Of a stretch of 64,000 nucleotides of DNA, positions 8,403 through 18,617 are shown piece by piece (the first letter of the stretch is position 1; each line of letters begins with the position of its first letter). This stretch comes from Molanna angustata (lineage: Eukaryota; Arthropoda; Insecta; Trichoptera; Molannidae): NCBI GenBank assembly GCA_963576475.1, contig OY754979.1, positions 26,144,034-26,208,033 of the forward strand. The letters are read 5' to 3'. The position numbers were made by a program, and so were the translations under genes. The notes below the pieces were generated by a model that ran no database searches, was not told the origin of the DNA, and saw nothing but the letters and a program-made list of their open reading frames with translations.

Positions 8403-11400
8403 CTGGAACACAAAAAAATAATTTAAATGAATTTTTAATTTTACCATAAGAACTACTCCCTTTTTAACTGAGATTGCGTATCATCAAAGCGATTTTCATC
8501 TTGTTCATTGCAACACAAAAGGGAGATCTCGAAGATTCTCAACTAAAAAATGTCTTCTTCTTGGCCCCTGTATAATTGGTTGTAACAATAAATTCTCTGG
8601 ATCAACATGAATTTTGTCTCCATAAAAGGCTATTAACCACCTCTGGATAAAGTGCCTGATCGCCAATCTAACACAAATCTAAGGGATAAACCGAAAAATG
8701 CGTTTCACGACTCAGACAGCTCTATCCCATAGATAAAGTTCTAGATATATAGTCCAGTGGAATAGGTTCGAGATAAGTGAAAGATAAGATAAACTGTGAA
8801 AATTTCAAGGGAAGTGTGTTGTAAAAATTTGTTTACTTTTACTTTTTTCAAGTTATTTTTGAAATGATAAACAAATTGATGAAAAAATCGTCTACGATAT
8901 CGAATTTTTCATAATACGAGACAAAATTTAAAAATATTTTTTTATGTTTTCAAATATTTTCTAATATATATCTGTCTTATTTTCTTATATAAATCCAACA
9001 ATGCTTCAATTTCGCCCTCGCTGAAATTTGTACATTGCTCTCGGTTATTATTCATTGTTGGTTTATTTCAATTTTACTCTACATTGCGTGTTCACAATCA
9101 GACACATTTGACAAAAATATTATTATTATTATATGTTATCAGACAGGCAGCTATGCTGATATGTCTGATCTCACAACAGTTTTCACTTGTTCAGTCTGTC
9201 AAGTCTATTTTTGAACACATTAACACTTTGTGCAACAACAAGTTCCGGTGGCAAACTGTTCCACGCATCCACAACTCTATTGGTCAAGAAATGCTTCCAG
9301 GGGTTCTGCCTGAAACTGTGTTTATCTAGCTTCAAACTATGACCTCTTAAATTAGTATTTTGGTTGAGGCAGAACATCAGCTTCAATTCAGGGCAGTCAT
9401 AGTGTTCGTTTAGTATTTTGTAGGTTTCTATGAGATCCCCTCTCTTTCTCCGTTCCTCAAGAGAAGTATATCTTAGGTAAACATAGACAAGACCACAGAA
9501 ATGTATGAAATTACAATGTTGCCCCTCGTTATCTGTCTGATAACAATTAGTAACAAATTTAGGGATGGTGAAATGGTCACTTCATTTATCTTATGGATAG
9601 CTATCTAGAACTTTATCCAGAGGTGGTGAAATAGTCTGTAAAACTTTTTTTTTTTTTTTTTTATTTATTTAACATAATAATTTTACAATAACAAATCAAG
9701 ATATAATTCACAGGTAATAATATTTTTACAAATTTTTCTTCGCAGTGCCTCATCAAAAAGATGAGCTTGATGAGGGAGATTTTAATTTAATTTATCTTGC
9801 TTTTAGGGCAACTACAAAGTTGTCACTTCTGGAGACTTAATATATTAATCGTCTATTAGATCTAGACCTAAAACACAATTAAAGAATGTGTCTCCACCAG
9901 GAATCGAACCCGGGACCCTTGGATCAATTATAAAATACCTGATGCTGTTGGCCAGGATGATATCCGGGAGGTGGACCCTGAGCAAACTGTTGTGGAGCTC
10001 CTTGCATATGTGGGGCCATACCGCGTCCTATCACCATGCCCATACCTGCAAGTATTGACAGTATTGATATAAGCGTGCAATAAACTTATATGAAGATATT
10101 TAAAAAAAAAACTAAATAAAATAATTCTTGAATGATATTAACCTTGCGGATTCTGTCCAGGTCTGAATGGCATTCCAGACTGTCCCGGCATTTGTCCCAT
10201 TGTCTGGGGCATCATGCCACCGGGACCAATCTGTCCCGGCCCCACTCCCATCTGCCCCGGCCCGACTCCCATCTGTCCCTGTCCGACGCCCATCTGTCCG
10301 GGGCCGACTCCCATTTGACCGGGACCGACTCCCATCTGTCCCGGGCCGACTCCCATCTGTCCGGGACCGACACCCATCTGACCGGGGCCGACTCCCATTT
10401 GTCCTGGCCCGACTCCCATCTGACCCGGACCGACTCCCATCTGTCCCGGCCCGACTCCCATTCCCATCTGTCCTGGTCCGACGCCCAACTGACCCATCTG
10501 ACCTGGCCCCACGCCCATCTGGTTTGGGTTGAGGCCCATTTGATTTGGATTAACACCCATTTGAGTGGATCCCATCTGAGGTTGTTGATTAGTTTGGGAC
10601 ATGCCCATTTGACTCGCATTCACAGACATGGGATTCTGGCCAGTGATCTGGAATTAAAATAGTAGATTGCAAAACTATTAAAGTCTTATTCATTATATTT
10701 CCTTATGATGTTGTATAACATGTTATAAGTCATTTTAATCTGGACTATTCATAATAATAATAGCATTTCTATGGTATTGTTTGAGCTGACAACAGTGCAA
10801 TTCATTACTTGCTAAAACAGTAAATTTTATTCCAAAACATGCAATTACAAATTATTTTTAGAATAAATAAATAAGATTAAAAATCTCACAATACCACCTA
10901 ATTCAAAACTTGTTTTTTTTCATGTTGTTAGCCTTTTCCCTAGTGCTCCCATGAAAGAATTATAATCTGAACTTTCAAATTATTCAACCAGAAAATCTTA
11001 AAATCCAATTTTAACATAAGAACTCATGGATATTTTAATATTTGTATCCAATAAAACTATTTTCAGTAGGTATATGTTACCTGTTGTTGTGCAGGTACAC
11101 CTTCGGCAGGTTGACCAGTCTGCGGAGATGGCAAGTTCACTCCTTGCATGGCAGCCACAGGACTAAGAGGACGTTCCTTTAAACTGAACACATATGACAT
11201 GAGAGTTATTTTCATTGGTTCAATCAAAAGTGACTGTGAATTTTACGTTTTGCTACCTTTGTAACAGAGAATAATGCGGTAGGTAGATATGTTTTAATCG
11301 TAATAGTCGATAATTTGAATGCACGCAGAAGACAGGTAGGTAAGTCGTAAATGAATATTTGAAATTGTGATTGGATTCGAGTGTTTAGAGTAAGGCTACT

Positions 11401-14400
11401 GAGCACTCCAGACTTTTTTATGTACTTATTTTATAAAGAGTTGTCTAATGAAATATTTTACAACATATGTTTTGAGTATCCATGCCAGTGAAATGCTTTA
11501 TGATTTATAGGTACATGAGATCAACATCAACATATTTATAATGTAAGGGGTAAAAACAGGTGATAGAATATACCTAAGGACAAAATTGATTGGCAAGAAT
11601 ACACAATTGTAACTTGCTCTTTTACCGACAGTTCGGTTTGTATCAACTCAAGCTATAGTTGTTGCCAAATATCTTGAACCATTTCGCCGAGAAGGAGGGC
11701 GAATTGCGGGTAAACCAACGAAGCAATTAGGCACAAATTCGTTCTCTGCGCACCCGGAAGCCTGGTTCAAGATATTTGGTGATATTTATACATGCTCAGA
11801 AAGACGAAAATCCTCTAAAAATAGGTTTTTGATTAAACCATCAAAATATAAATTTAATAATGAAACATCATTTCCAATAGTGCTTTTACATAATGTGTTA
11901 TACATATATTTTCAATATCGTTTCAGATCAATAAAAGTTTGAATATTTATAAATATAAAAATATTTACCTGAATCCTTTCAATAAAACTAAGTGACGAGG
12001 ATCTTTGGCATAATTCTTGGTCTGAGACGCTATTAGATCTCCCCCGGCTTTCTCAAACAATCTGAACAGCGCCGGAATCTTTCGAGGTGACAGGATTGAC
12101 AGGCTAATGCCACGCTGTAAAACAATACATCAAATTTCAATGCATCCACTTCAATTGTACACAAAAAGTTTATTCAATGTGGCCATTGTGAATCAAAGAA
12201 GTATTTACAAACATAAGTTTTCAGTTAAGATTTATATGCACTCTGTGTATTTTTTTTTAATAGGTGTGAACTAAAATTAGGAACGCATTGACAGTTGATT
12301 CAGCTAAAATGTGGCTATATAATAGGGTATTAAACTTATTCGTGACATGCTAGGAGAAAGAATGTTTCTATTTCAGCGTTATAGAATACCAACTAAGACT
12401 AAGTGGAATAGGAAAGCACCTTTTTTAACCGGAACGTTATAAAATCGGACATACAGACATGTTCAGTTAATTAAAAGGGTGAAAAAATAAGAAAATGATA
12501 AAAGGTTTACCTCATGAAGCATGACAGCCAACTGTTCAGCCGTATTTCCGGCGTAAGAATGACACTCCTGCGCCGGCATTGTGTACGGTGGCGAGCTGGC
12601 CACCAGCAGGACGTGTCTGTGAGGTGGAGCTGGAGTGCCACCCTGCGGGGGAGTGCCTCCGCCAGCTCCGCCCCCCGCCCCCCCTCCTCCGGCGCTCGCG
12701 CTGCGCTCCGGAGTGCCGGGAGCGGAGGTCGTCGTGGGAGGGGCGGGGTCAGCAGCGTGGCGGTGGGCGCTAAGCTCGTCGAAACAGCTCAGCGCCGTGG
12801 CCAGACCCTCGGCGATGCTGGCGTGAGACTCACCACGACCGCCAATCAACCTGAAGAGAAACAGATATTTGTGAAATAAAAATAAATAACAACAAGAATA
12901 GTGCTTCTCAATTTTTTTAACTATCAAATATTTTAAAGTGACCCCAAGCTCAGGAAACTTAAAAGTTGAAATTTTTATTTTAAAATTGGTAAAAAGGCAA
13001 ATCACTTTCATAAAATGGCATTGAAGAACTATCAAGTTTTCATAATAAAATATTTATTTTAAATAAAAAAATAATTTAACAAACTCATTTCATGAAAATG
13101 CTGAATATTTTCCATACAAAATTCAAAAACTTTATAGAATGACTTGTTAGTGAGGAGTTTAGCGTTGGCCACAACCCACTCGTTTTTTTTTATGTGGTCC
13201 CTTCAGCTTTAAATTACTGAATTTCACTGTAGACTTAATATTTAATTGGTTTTATAAAATAATAGATAAAATATTACTCAAGTCTGTCAAGTGCTGCAAG
13301 CAATCTCTGTGGTGCTGCGTACGGTCCCATTGAGGTAACAGGAGGTGCGGGGGGACAGTCCGCCGCTCGGTAGACCACCGCCCCAAAGGCTGTGCCCCCT
13401 TCCACACATTCTCCCTCACTGCTGCCTTGCTTGAAGTACCTGCAACAAATATTTCATTTTCTTTTAATCACATAATATAAAATTTAAAATATATATGTAC
13501 CAAATTAATATGTGTTTTTCACATTCATTCTACTGATTTTTTTAGTTCCTCTTATGAAGTACAATCAGCAATACTATGGAACACCTTAAGTGATGATATT
13601 ACGACATCTCAATCGATTCAACTTTTTAAAAAAATACTAAAGCTTTTATACCTGTCTAATAACTCTTTTATACCTGTCTAATAACTCTTTTTCCATCCTC
13701 ACATCCCACAACCTCTATCTCCCTCCTTTCTTTGTTGCTGTGATTTTATATTTAATAATGATATGTGTTTACCTTTCTGTATGTTGTTATAAATTTAAGG
13801 TACCTGCCACTACACTATTGTTGGCTTCACGTTTCTTTGATTGGTTGGAAGGAATTTCATTATGGTAATAAACCTGCCCTTGTACACAAAATAATGTACC
13901 TACATAAGTAAAAAAAAATTAACCTCAATGTTACATAATACATTATTTCCCGAGTTAACTCACTTGATTGGTTTGCTCGAGTCTCACTTGGGCGTGGATT
14001 TCCACCATTTATTAACGAGCCCGAGACTCACTCCCGGGCAATTTTTGATTTGATTTCTTTGTTGATCTATTTTGTGTAAGCTTATACCTCCTATGATGTT
14101 TGTTGAGTGCAGAATACTATATTTGTGTGCCTATTTAATGTGGAACGGGAACTATCACCTGGTTCATAATTGCTTATATTTCCACTAAATATTGTAAACT
14201 GCTAGCCCTATAACAGGATTTCCTAGTTGGACAGCAGTAATCTATTTCATTGTAAATATGGTGTGATAAAAAATAAATAGGCTTCAGTTCTGTCTTCTGT
14301 GTTCTATCTGCCATTGCTTTGACACTGCTCGTTAGTAGAAATAAATTACCATCTGGCAATAAACTGTCCACTTGTATGTGTTACTAAATTTGTGATAAAA

Positions 14401-14687
14401 TTGTATATCTTAAAACAGGAATTATTCCTAGTTAGATAGACAAATATTAACTGGAGCAACTCAAAACATGGTACTTCCCAACAACTTAATTATAAATTCA
14501 ACAATTATTTATGTTCCTGTATGTGTTCTTAAGTGGAGAAAATAAATAAAATATTATTATTTACTTACTCAAGAGTTGGTATGATATAGTTTGTTTTAAG
14601 GTCATTTAGATAAGCTCCATTGATGGCTGTTCCCTCAATGACGAATATTACTTCGGATTGAATAGCTTCCGGCAGTGCCACCACCAT
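8228..14687 (-). CDS. MED25: MED25, Mediator complex subunit 25 (eight coding exons; 3' end probably outside window)
   Basis: MED25 is a Mediator subunit that relays signals from activators to RNA polymerase II in the nucleus; its VWA domain binds the rest of Mediator. Exons on the minus strand: 14687-14569, 13439-13278, 12850-12511, 12114-11969, 11183-11081, 10647-10143, 10045-9939 and 8402-8228. All junctions are GT-AG and the reading phase carries through, giving about 552 residues. The start [12 protein letters not shown] then VIFVIEGTA is the MED25 opening, followed by [38 protein letters not shown] and [12 protein letters not shown], all VWA landmarks. Residues 257-552 are Gly/Pro/Gln/Met-rich. 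The ACID domain expected after the linker is absent, so further exons probably lie left of position 1 across an intron of at least 8.2 kb. Alternatively the stop at 8217-8219 ends a short form. Confidence 0.92.
8635..9616. mobile_element. Terminal-inverted-repeat element in MED25 intron 7
   Basis: ACCACCTCTGGATAAAGT at 8635 is mirrored by ACTTTATCCAGAGGTGGT ending near 9616. A second pair of related words follows inside (TCCCATAGATAAAGTTCTAGA versus its inverted form near 9585). The interior contains a CR1-like LINE fragment at 9190-9475. Superfamily unknown. Confidence 0.6.
9190..9475 (-). mobile_element. CR1-like LINE 3' fragment in MED25 intron
   Basis: The minus-strand product reads [14 protein letters not shown], then [14 protein letters not shown] and [10 protein letters not shown]. 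This is the C-terminal signature of CR1-group reverse transcriptase ORFs. The same signature recurs on the plus strand at 32690-32960. The rest of the ORF is missing. Confidence 0.75.
9642..9929 (-). mobile_element. SINE (family B) in MED25 intron 7
   Basis: On the minus strand a tRNA-like B box, GGGTTCGATTCC, is followed by a body with GGAGACACATTC, CCAGAAGTGACAACTTTG and GTTGCCCTAAAAGC. A poly(A) tail, seen as T-run 9646-9662 on the plus strand, closes it. The tRNA head is cut off at the A box. The full head is seen at 23892 and 52236. Confidence 0.75.
9939..10045 (-). CDS. MED25: MED25 seventh coding exon (residues 459-494)
   Basis: The acceptor TTGCAG ends at 10046 and the donor GTATTT starts at 9938. 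It encodes [16 protein letters not shown] and a [12 protein letters not shown] tail. A SINE in the following intron ends at about 9929, only about nine bases from this donor. Confidence 0.87.
10143..10647 (-). CDS. MED25: MED25 sixth coding exon (residues 291-458) encoding MGVGPGQ heptads
   Basis: The acceptor TTCCAG ends at 10648 and the donor GTTAAT starts at 10142. The exon is dominated by about a dozen near-identical MGVGPGQ heptads, bracketed by MGLNPNQ-like and MGQMPGQSG variants. It is a disordered linker. The plus-strand frames here are antisense shadows. Confidence 0.88.
10230..10530. repeat. 21-bp coding minisatellite in MED25
   Basis: The heptad MGVGPGQ is encoded by a 21-bp unit repeated in frame. 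Synonymous differences between units (GGC, GGG, GGT and others) show drift under amino-acid constraint. Copy number could vary between individuals. Confidence 0.85.
11081..11183 (-). CDS. MED25: MED25 fifth coding exon (residues 256-290)
   Basis: The acceptor TTCAG ends at 11184 and the donor GTAACA starts at 11080. It encodes a Pro/Gln linker, including [15 protein letters not shown] and GVPAQQQ. Assigned by splice signals, phase and position, since no conserved domain is present. Confidence 0.85.
11969..12114 (-). CDS. MED25: MED25 fourth coding exon (residues 208-255)
   Basis: The acceptor TTACAG ends at 12115 and the donor GTAAAT starts at 11968. [19 protein letters not shown] and [12 protein letters not shown] complete the VWA domain. 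The match to the RGI-SPRKLPAL-FEKA pattern of MED25 proteins is strong. Confidence 0.93.
12511..12850 (-). CDS. MED25: MED25 third coding exon (residues 94-207) with large Gly/Pro/Ala loop
   Basis: The acceptor CTTCAG ends at 12851 and the donor GTAAAC starts at 12510. [18 protein letters not shown] and [11 protein letters not shown] are conserved VWA elements. Between them, roughly residues 123-172, sits a low-complexity loop rich in Gly, Ala and Pro (for example GGGGAGGGAGGG), far longer than the short linker of vertebrate MED25. The exon is very GC-rich for this window, so antisense frames across it are shadows. Confidence 0.92.
12899..13187 (+). mobile_element. Fragment of the CTCCTCACTAA MITE family in MED25 intron 2
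   Basis: It matches the right half of the element at 45562-46099, including GTGCTTCTCAATTTTTTTAA, GACTTGTTAGTGAGGAGTTT and the following GTTGGCCACAACCCACTCG. The left half is missing. Confidence 0.75.
13278..13439 (-). CDS. MED25: MED25 second coding exon (residues 40-93)
   Basis: The acceptor TTGCAG ends at 13440 and the donor GTAAT starts at 13277. It begins [10 protein letters not shown], the conserved YF of the first helix-strand region, and ends RLLAALDRL. The stretch [13 protein letters not shown] is the second VWA strand. Confidence 0.9.
13555..13765 (+). mobile_element. LINE 3' tail fragment in MED25 intron 1
   Basis: The stretch CAATCAGCAATACTATGGAA with AAGTGATGATATTACGACATC matches the sense strand of the LINE remnant at 30735-31560 and the fragment at 42283. 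A direct duplication of TTTTATACCTGTCTAATAAC lies at about 13645-13690. Confidence 0.6.
13800..14568. other. MED25 intron 1, left part: SINE-D-like patch, otherwise nothing recognised
   Basis: GGTTGGAAGGAATTTCAT and GTAATAAACCTGCC at about 13845-13880 resemble the third SINE family (63890, 38045, 39705). The rest is AT-rich intron with no further feature seen. Confidence 0.4.
14569..14687 (-). CDS. MED25: MED25 exon with start codon (residues 1-39)
   Basis: ATG at 14687-14685 is preceded on the minus strand by ATCAAAG. The exon ends CTTGA followed by GTAAGT-like donor bases at 14568-14563. It encodes the first beta strand of the VWA fold, FVIEGTA, where the classic metal-binding DxSxS is replaced, as in other MED25 proteins. 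An acceptor (TTTTTCAG) ends at 14710, so this exon also carries 22 bases of 5' UTR. Confidence 0.92.
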
Positions 14688-14865
14688 CTTTGATTTTCAA
14701 ACAAGACAACTGAAAAATTTCAATATTTTTGAAATACTCAGCAATAACCAATGTTAAAATAGGCTCGTCAAAAGAACATAATCAAATGAATAATTGAAGT
14801 ATGTTGTGCAAGCAAAAAATGATCACTTGAATCGGAAGCCATCGAAAAATTAATGTCCTTTCTTA

Positions 14866-15250
14866 TCCAATTGTTGATTTGTTCAAGAGAATTTGTTTCT
14901 ATTAATGAATCGACAGCATTAACCTTAGTCCCATGTGAAAGAATTGTATGCAGTAGTAGACTTTTTGCATTTATTTTTCCATCTTTGAAGGTAAAAAACA
15001 AAAACTTGGAGGCTTTGCAGCATATATGTATGGAGGACCTCAGAATTTGGAGTAGAACATTAAGTGTGTGTGTGTCCATCCCCTCCTAATAATTTTTGAT
15101 CTGCTTGATGCACAGAACCCAAAATTTCAGAACAGGAAATTTTAGGCCTACAAATCTTTTGTACTCTGAAATTAATTTAAAATTTTTGTTCCAGTCTGGG
15201 GTTATCAACTTTTGAATTTTTATATTATTTTTATTGTTAATGTCATATTT
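14866..15250 (-). mobile_element. Second copy of the repeat that interrupts the gypsy RT
   Basis: The plus strand here matches the complement of 1850-2232. Shared words include TTAATGAATCGACA, TAGACTTTTTGCA, GCAGCATATATGTATGGA, GGAGTAGAACAT and GGGGTTATCAACTTTTGA. It lies in the probable MED25 5' UTR intron. The open frames on both strands here are incidental. Confidence 0.7.
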
Positions 15251-15489
15251 CTTATTCTACTTTATAATTGAGATAAAAATAATAATAAATGTTAATCATT
15301 GACAGTAAATATTTATGTAAACAAAAAATGTAATGAAACGTGTAATGAAATAATTTTTAACATTTTTGTGTCCAAATCCATTATTGCCACTGGTTCTGAA
15401 TAAATGGTACCGAATCAGGCCTAGAGTGACATGCAAATACTCTACACAAAATCGAATGTCAACTGATTTTATTGGTTGTTTAAAATCAG

Positions 15490-16756
15490 GGTAATTATTT
15501 ACAAGTGGTATAAGTCTTCAATTTTGCTGAATTTTTTTCTATAGATAGATAAAAATATACAGATTACGGGAAAAATAGTAATTTTCCCGGGAAACGCCTA
15601 GAAAAATTAAAAAAAAATAAAATTACATTACGGAAAATCTATAGAGATTCCCAAGCAAATAGTTGCTTTTCTGACATCTATGGGCGAATATTCAAACTAA
15701 TTGTTAGTATAGAAACACGCCGCGAAATTAGAAACATGCCGCGAAAATCTGAAGTAAATGAAAATTGTATGAAATATCGAAAATTAAAATACATACAAAC
15801 CTAACCTAACCAATTTTTACCAAAAGTTTGCTTAGAATAGGTTGGTTAGGTTTGTATTTAGTTATTATTGCGACTCGCGTGAGCGAGTTGCATTATACAT
15901 TGCTTGACAGTATGTAATGCAACTCGCTCACGCGAGTCGCAATAATAAATACATACAAACCTAACCTAACCAATTTTTACCAAAAGTTTGCTTAGAATAG
16001 GTTGGTTAGGTTTGTATTTAGTTATTATTGCGACTCGCGTGAGCGAGTTGCATTATACATTGAGTGACAGTATGTAATGCAACTCGCTCACGCGAGTCGC
16101 AATAATAAATACATACAAACCTAACCTAACCAATTTTTACCAAAAGTTTGCTTAAAATAGGTTGGTTAGGTTTGTATTAACCAACCTATTATTATAATTT
16201 TGATGATGTATTCGCATTTGTTTATAATTTACAAATAAATTATATTTAATAACAAATTTAGGTAGTTGTATGGTACCTACCAGTTTTAATATTTTTTATG
16301 TGATATTTTTTCGCAAATATTGTCTGTCATATATTTAGTAGTGTGCATTTATCTATGGTTTAGTTTTCAGTTTTATGTCGCAGTTGTCGTATTAGCTCGC
16401 GTATTTAATCGTATTTAATAAACGTTAAAAATAAGAAATTAGTAATGATTTTTCTGGTTTTTTATCGTGAAAATCGAATGTTTATAGATAATTTGCGTGT
16501 TAATAATGTGTACATTGTGATTTAATAAAAGTAATGTTGGTTATTTGACTTCAAATGAGAAAATAGTCACGTGCAATCTCGGCGATAGGTGTCGTTAAAT
16601 CGTACAAGGTTTCATACATTGCAATTTAATTTTTTTTAATTTTTCTAGACGTTTCCCGGGAAAATTACTATTTTTCCCGTAATCTGTATATTTTTATCTA
16701 TCTATAGAAAAAAATTCAGCAAAATTGAAGACTTATACCACTTGTAAATAATTACC
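15490..16756. mobile_element. 1.27-kb transposon with about 130-bp inverted ends and 8-bp target duplication
   Basis: GGTAATTATTTACAAG at 15490 and CTTGTAAATAATTACC ending at 16756 begin inverted arms that continue for roughly 130 bp and include TTTCCCGGGAAA words. AAAATCAG flanks both ends (15482-15489 and 16757-16764). No transposase frame is seen, so it is non-autonomous. An 8-bp duplication is compatible with hAT, P or Merlin groups, but the ends match none I can name. It sits in the inferred MED25 5' UTR intron. Confidence 0.85.
15785..16190. repeat. 160-bp tandem repeat whose unit is itself a palindrome
   Basis: CTAACCTAACCAATTTTTAC starts at 15801, 15961 and 16121, an exact 160-bp period, with 2.5 copies. 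Each complete unit contains two inverted arms around GCGACTCGCGTGAGCGAG: a 34-bp perfect stem (15862-15895 with 15915-15948) and a 19-base loop. The outer CAAACCTAACC/GGTTAGGTTTG arms are inverted as well. Confidence 0.9.
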
Positions 16757-17209
16757 AAAATCAGAATGTATCCTTTAACTAAAATTGATTTGTGAGCAGG
16801 TGGCATCACCCGCATTCTTTCGCTTGGCGAGCTCTACAATGTACATACTTCTTACTATAGGATATTCAATAATGAAAAATAAAGATGAAGGAAATGAATA
16901 AAATTGTAGAAAATTGTGCAAGTGAGTAAGTAACGAGAGACTATACAAAGAACAATATAAATACTATATGAAAAAGAAAATTAATCGAAATTATTATACA
17001 CAACAGTGTTCTGCGTGAATATTTTCATACAACCATAAAATAAGCAATAATTAAAACTCACCATAGAATTAAAGATTTAAAACTTAATTCCACTAAATCA
17101 ACACATATTTTGAATTGCTTTTAGAAATTATTATAATACAAAAACAGGAAGCGAAAGTCGCGAAAACAGAAACAAATCGGCCGACAATGGAAGATTTATA
17201 AGCTGTCAA

Positions 17210-18220
17210 ATATTGTTGCCAGAGTAAATAAATTAAATTGCAGAAAATGAAAAATAAATATCCCTAGTTTTTCATTTTCCGGTTCCTCTTTCGGGAGTTT
17301 TATCTCTGAGCTTCTATGGTCCCGCCAAAAGCATAGACGAAATATGTCAAATGTCAAAACTTCAAAAAGTTGCAAAAAGTTTTGAGATACAGGATACAGT
17401 AAATACGATTTTAGTGCACCGTTTTTCTAGTTATTTTTGCATTGCTGTGTCATTTCTGATTATTTAATATGCTCTTTAATAGCTATAATTCACTTTGTGT
17501 CATTTATGATTATTTAATATATATACACATTCATATTCGATTTACAAATCTTTATTTATTTATTATATAAAGTAATTGTTTATAATTACTTACAGTATAT
17601 ATTATAATATGTTTACTACGATAAAAAGAACATGTAAAATGGACAAGCTCAATATATTATTAATTATTTAAATTGATGATAAGTGATTTGAGCAAATACT
17701 GTTCATAAAATGTGATTGATAATTCTACTTATTGCTGACACATGACATGCTGTGTAGATTTGGTAAGTTTTGAACATATACATCTGAGTAATTTTTTAAC
17801 ATTTTGTAATTTACTAACTATCTAACCTTTAATCCATTCTATTATTCGGTCAGTTGCTCTTATCATTGCTTTTTTGTATTTTTTTGTTATTCAATAATGT
17901 TCATATAATTCTTATTTATGCTTTGTTTTATTTCTCCCTGTCACACATTATTGTACTTATTTTTTTTTTATTATCATGTTTTGAAACAATAAATCATTGA
18001 TAATAAATCATTATACAATGCTACGGTCCACATGTTAAATGATCAACTTTCGTCAACAAGAATAATTGCAACAAATTTTAAAGAAATCATTAAGAAATAA
18101 TGCCTTTATACTGGTATTATCACGCCAATCAAAAATTAAGTATGATTTTTTTAATTTATTAATTCAATATGTTTAGTGTCCGTAATATTTCATTTCAGTT
18201 TACTTTTGTCCCTTTCTCAA
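17210..18220. other. AT-rich stretch upstream of MED25, no gene seen
   Basis: It may contain the MED25 promoter near its left end. A short duplication TGTGTCATTTMTGATTATTTA occurs at about 17446 and 17495. No coding potential is visible. Confidence 0.4.
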
Positions 18221-18224
18221 AAGG

Positions 18225-18430
18225 CGTTAAAAGCAAAGGAGACAGAATGGAATAAGAGGTTGGGGGCACCCAAGAAAAGGATGGTAACAACCATGTGAAC
18301 GATATTTTGAAAGACGGAAATGTTAGAAGCGAGAACTGCAGAAGAACATGTGTGTTGACGAGGGGATGAATGTGTGTCAAAATAGAAAAATATGGCGTTC
18401 AATGTGGGGGGACATGGCTTGATTGTATGT
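18225..18430 (+). mobile_element. RTE-type LINE 3' fragment, degenerate
   Basis: The plus strand reads as a decayed version of the tail shared with 41395-41664: gaps around AAGAAAAGGATGGTAACAACC, then GTGAACGATATTTTGAAAGA, GTTAGAAGC and a final GACATGGCTTGATTGTATGTATG. This is the same end as 29279 and 47300. Confidence 0.7.
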
Positions 18431-18617
18431 ATGAGAAAGGGCATATTGTGCATATTCTGGTATGCATATTGTGATGCTTATGTACAAAGTTTTTGCATTA
18501 AATAACACAAATGCATGGGAAAATTCATAAAATTAATCACAAAATGTTTAAAAAACCATGCGGCTTACTATGAACGATTCATGACATGACCTACCACAAA
18601 AAAAATTTTCTTAGTAA

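Larger units (their letters stand above)
14569..17200 (-). promoter_or_regulatory. Probable MED25 5' UTR, with a non-coding first exon ending at 17062
   Basis: A splice acceptor TTTTTCAG ends at 14710, upstream of the ATG, so the 5' UTR is probably spliced. The best donor upstream is ATG followed by GTGAGT at 17061-17056, after a non-coding stretch that could start near 17200. No TATA box was evident. The implied intron is about 2.35 kb and is filled by repeats. This exon is inferred from splice signals only. Confidence 0.35.

Noticed and set aside
10132..10662. Plus-strand frames rich in His/Ser/Asp opposite MED25 exon 6
   Set aside because: Antisense shadows of the 21-bp coding repeat; the minus strand has splice signals and phase continuity with MED25.
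12463..13035. 190-codon minus-strand frame as a separate gene
   Set aside because: It is MED25 exon 3 extended into flanking intron. The upstream part is a MITE fragment, shared with a frame at 33636-33824.
14768..15089. 103-codon minus-strand and 78-codon plus-strand frames as small genes
   Set aside because: They lie in an interspersed repeat also present at 1850-2232 and share no domain.
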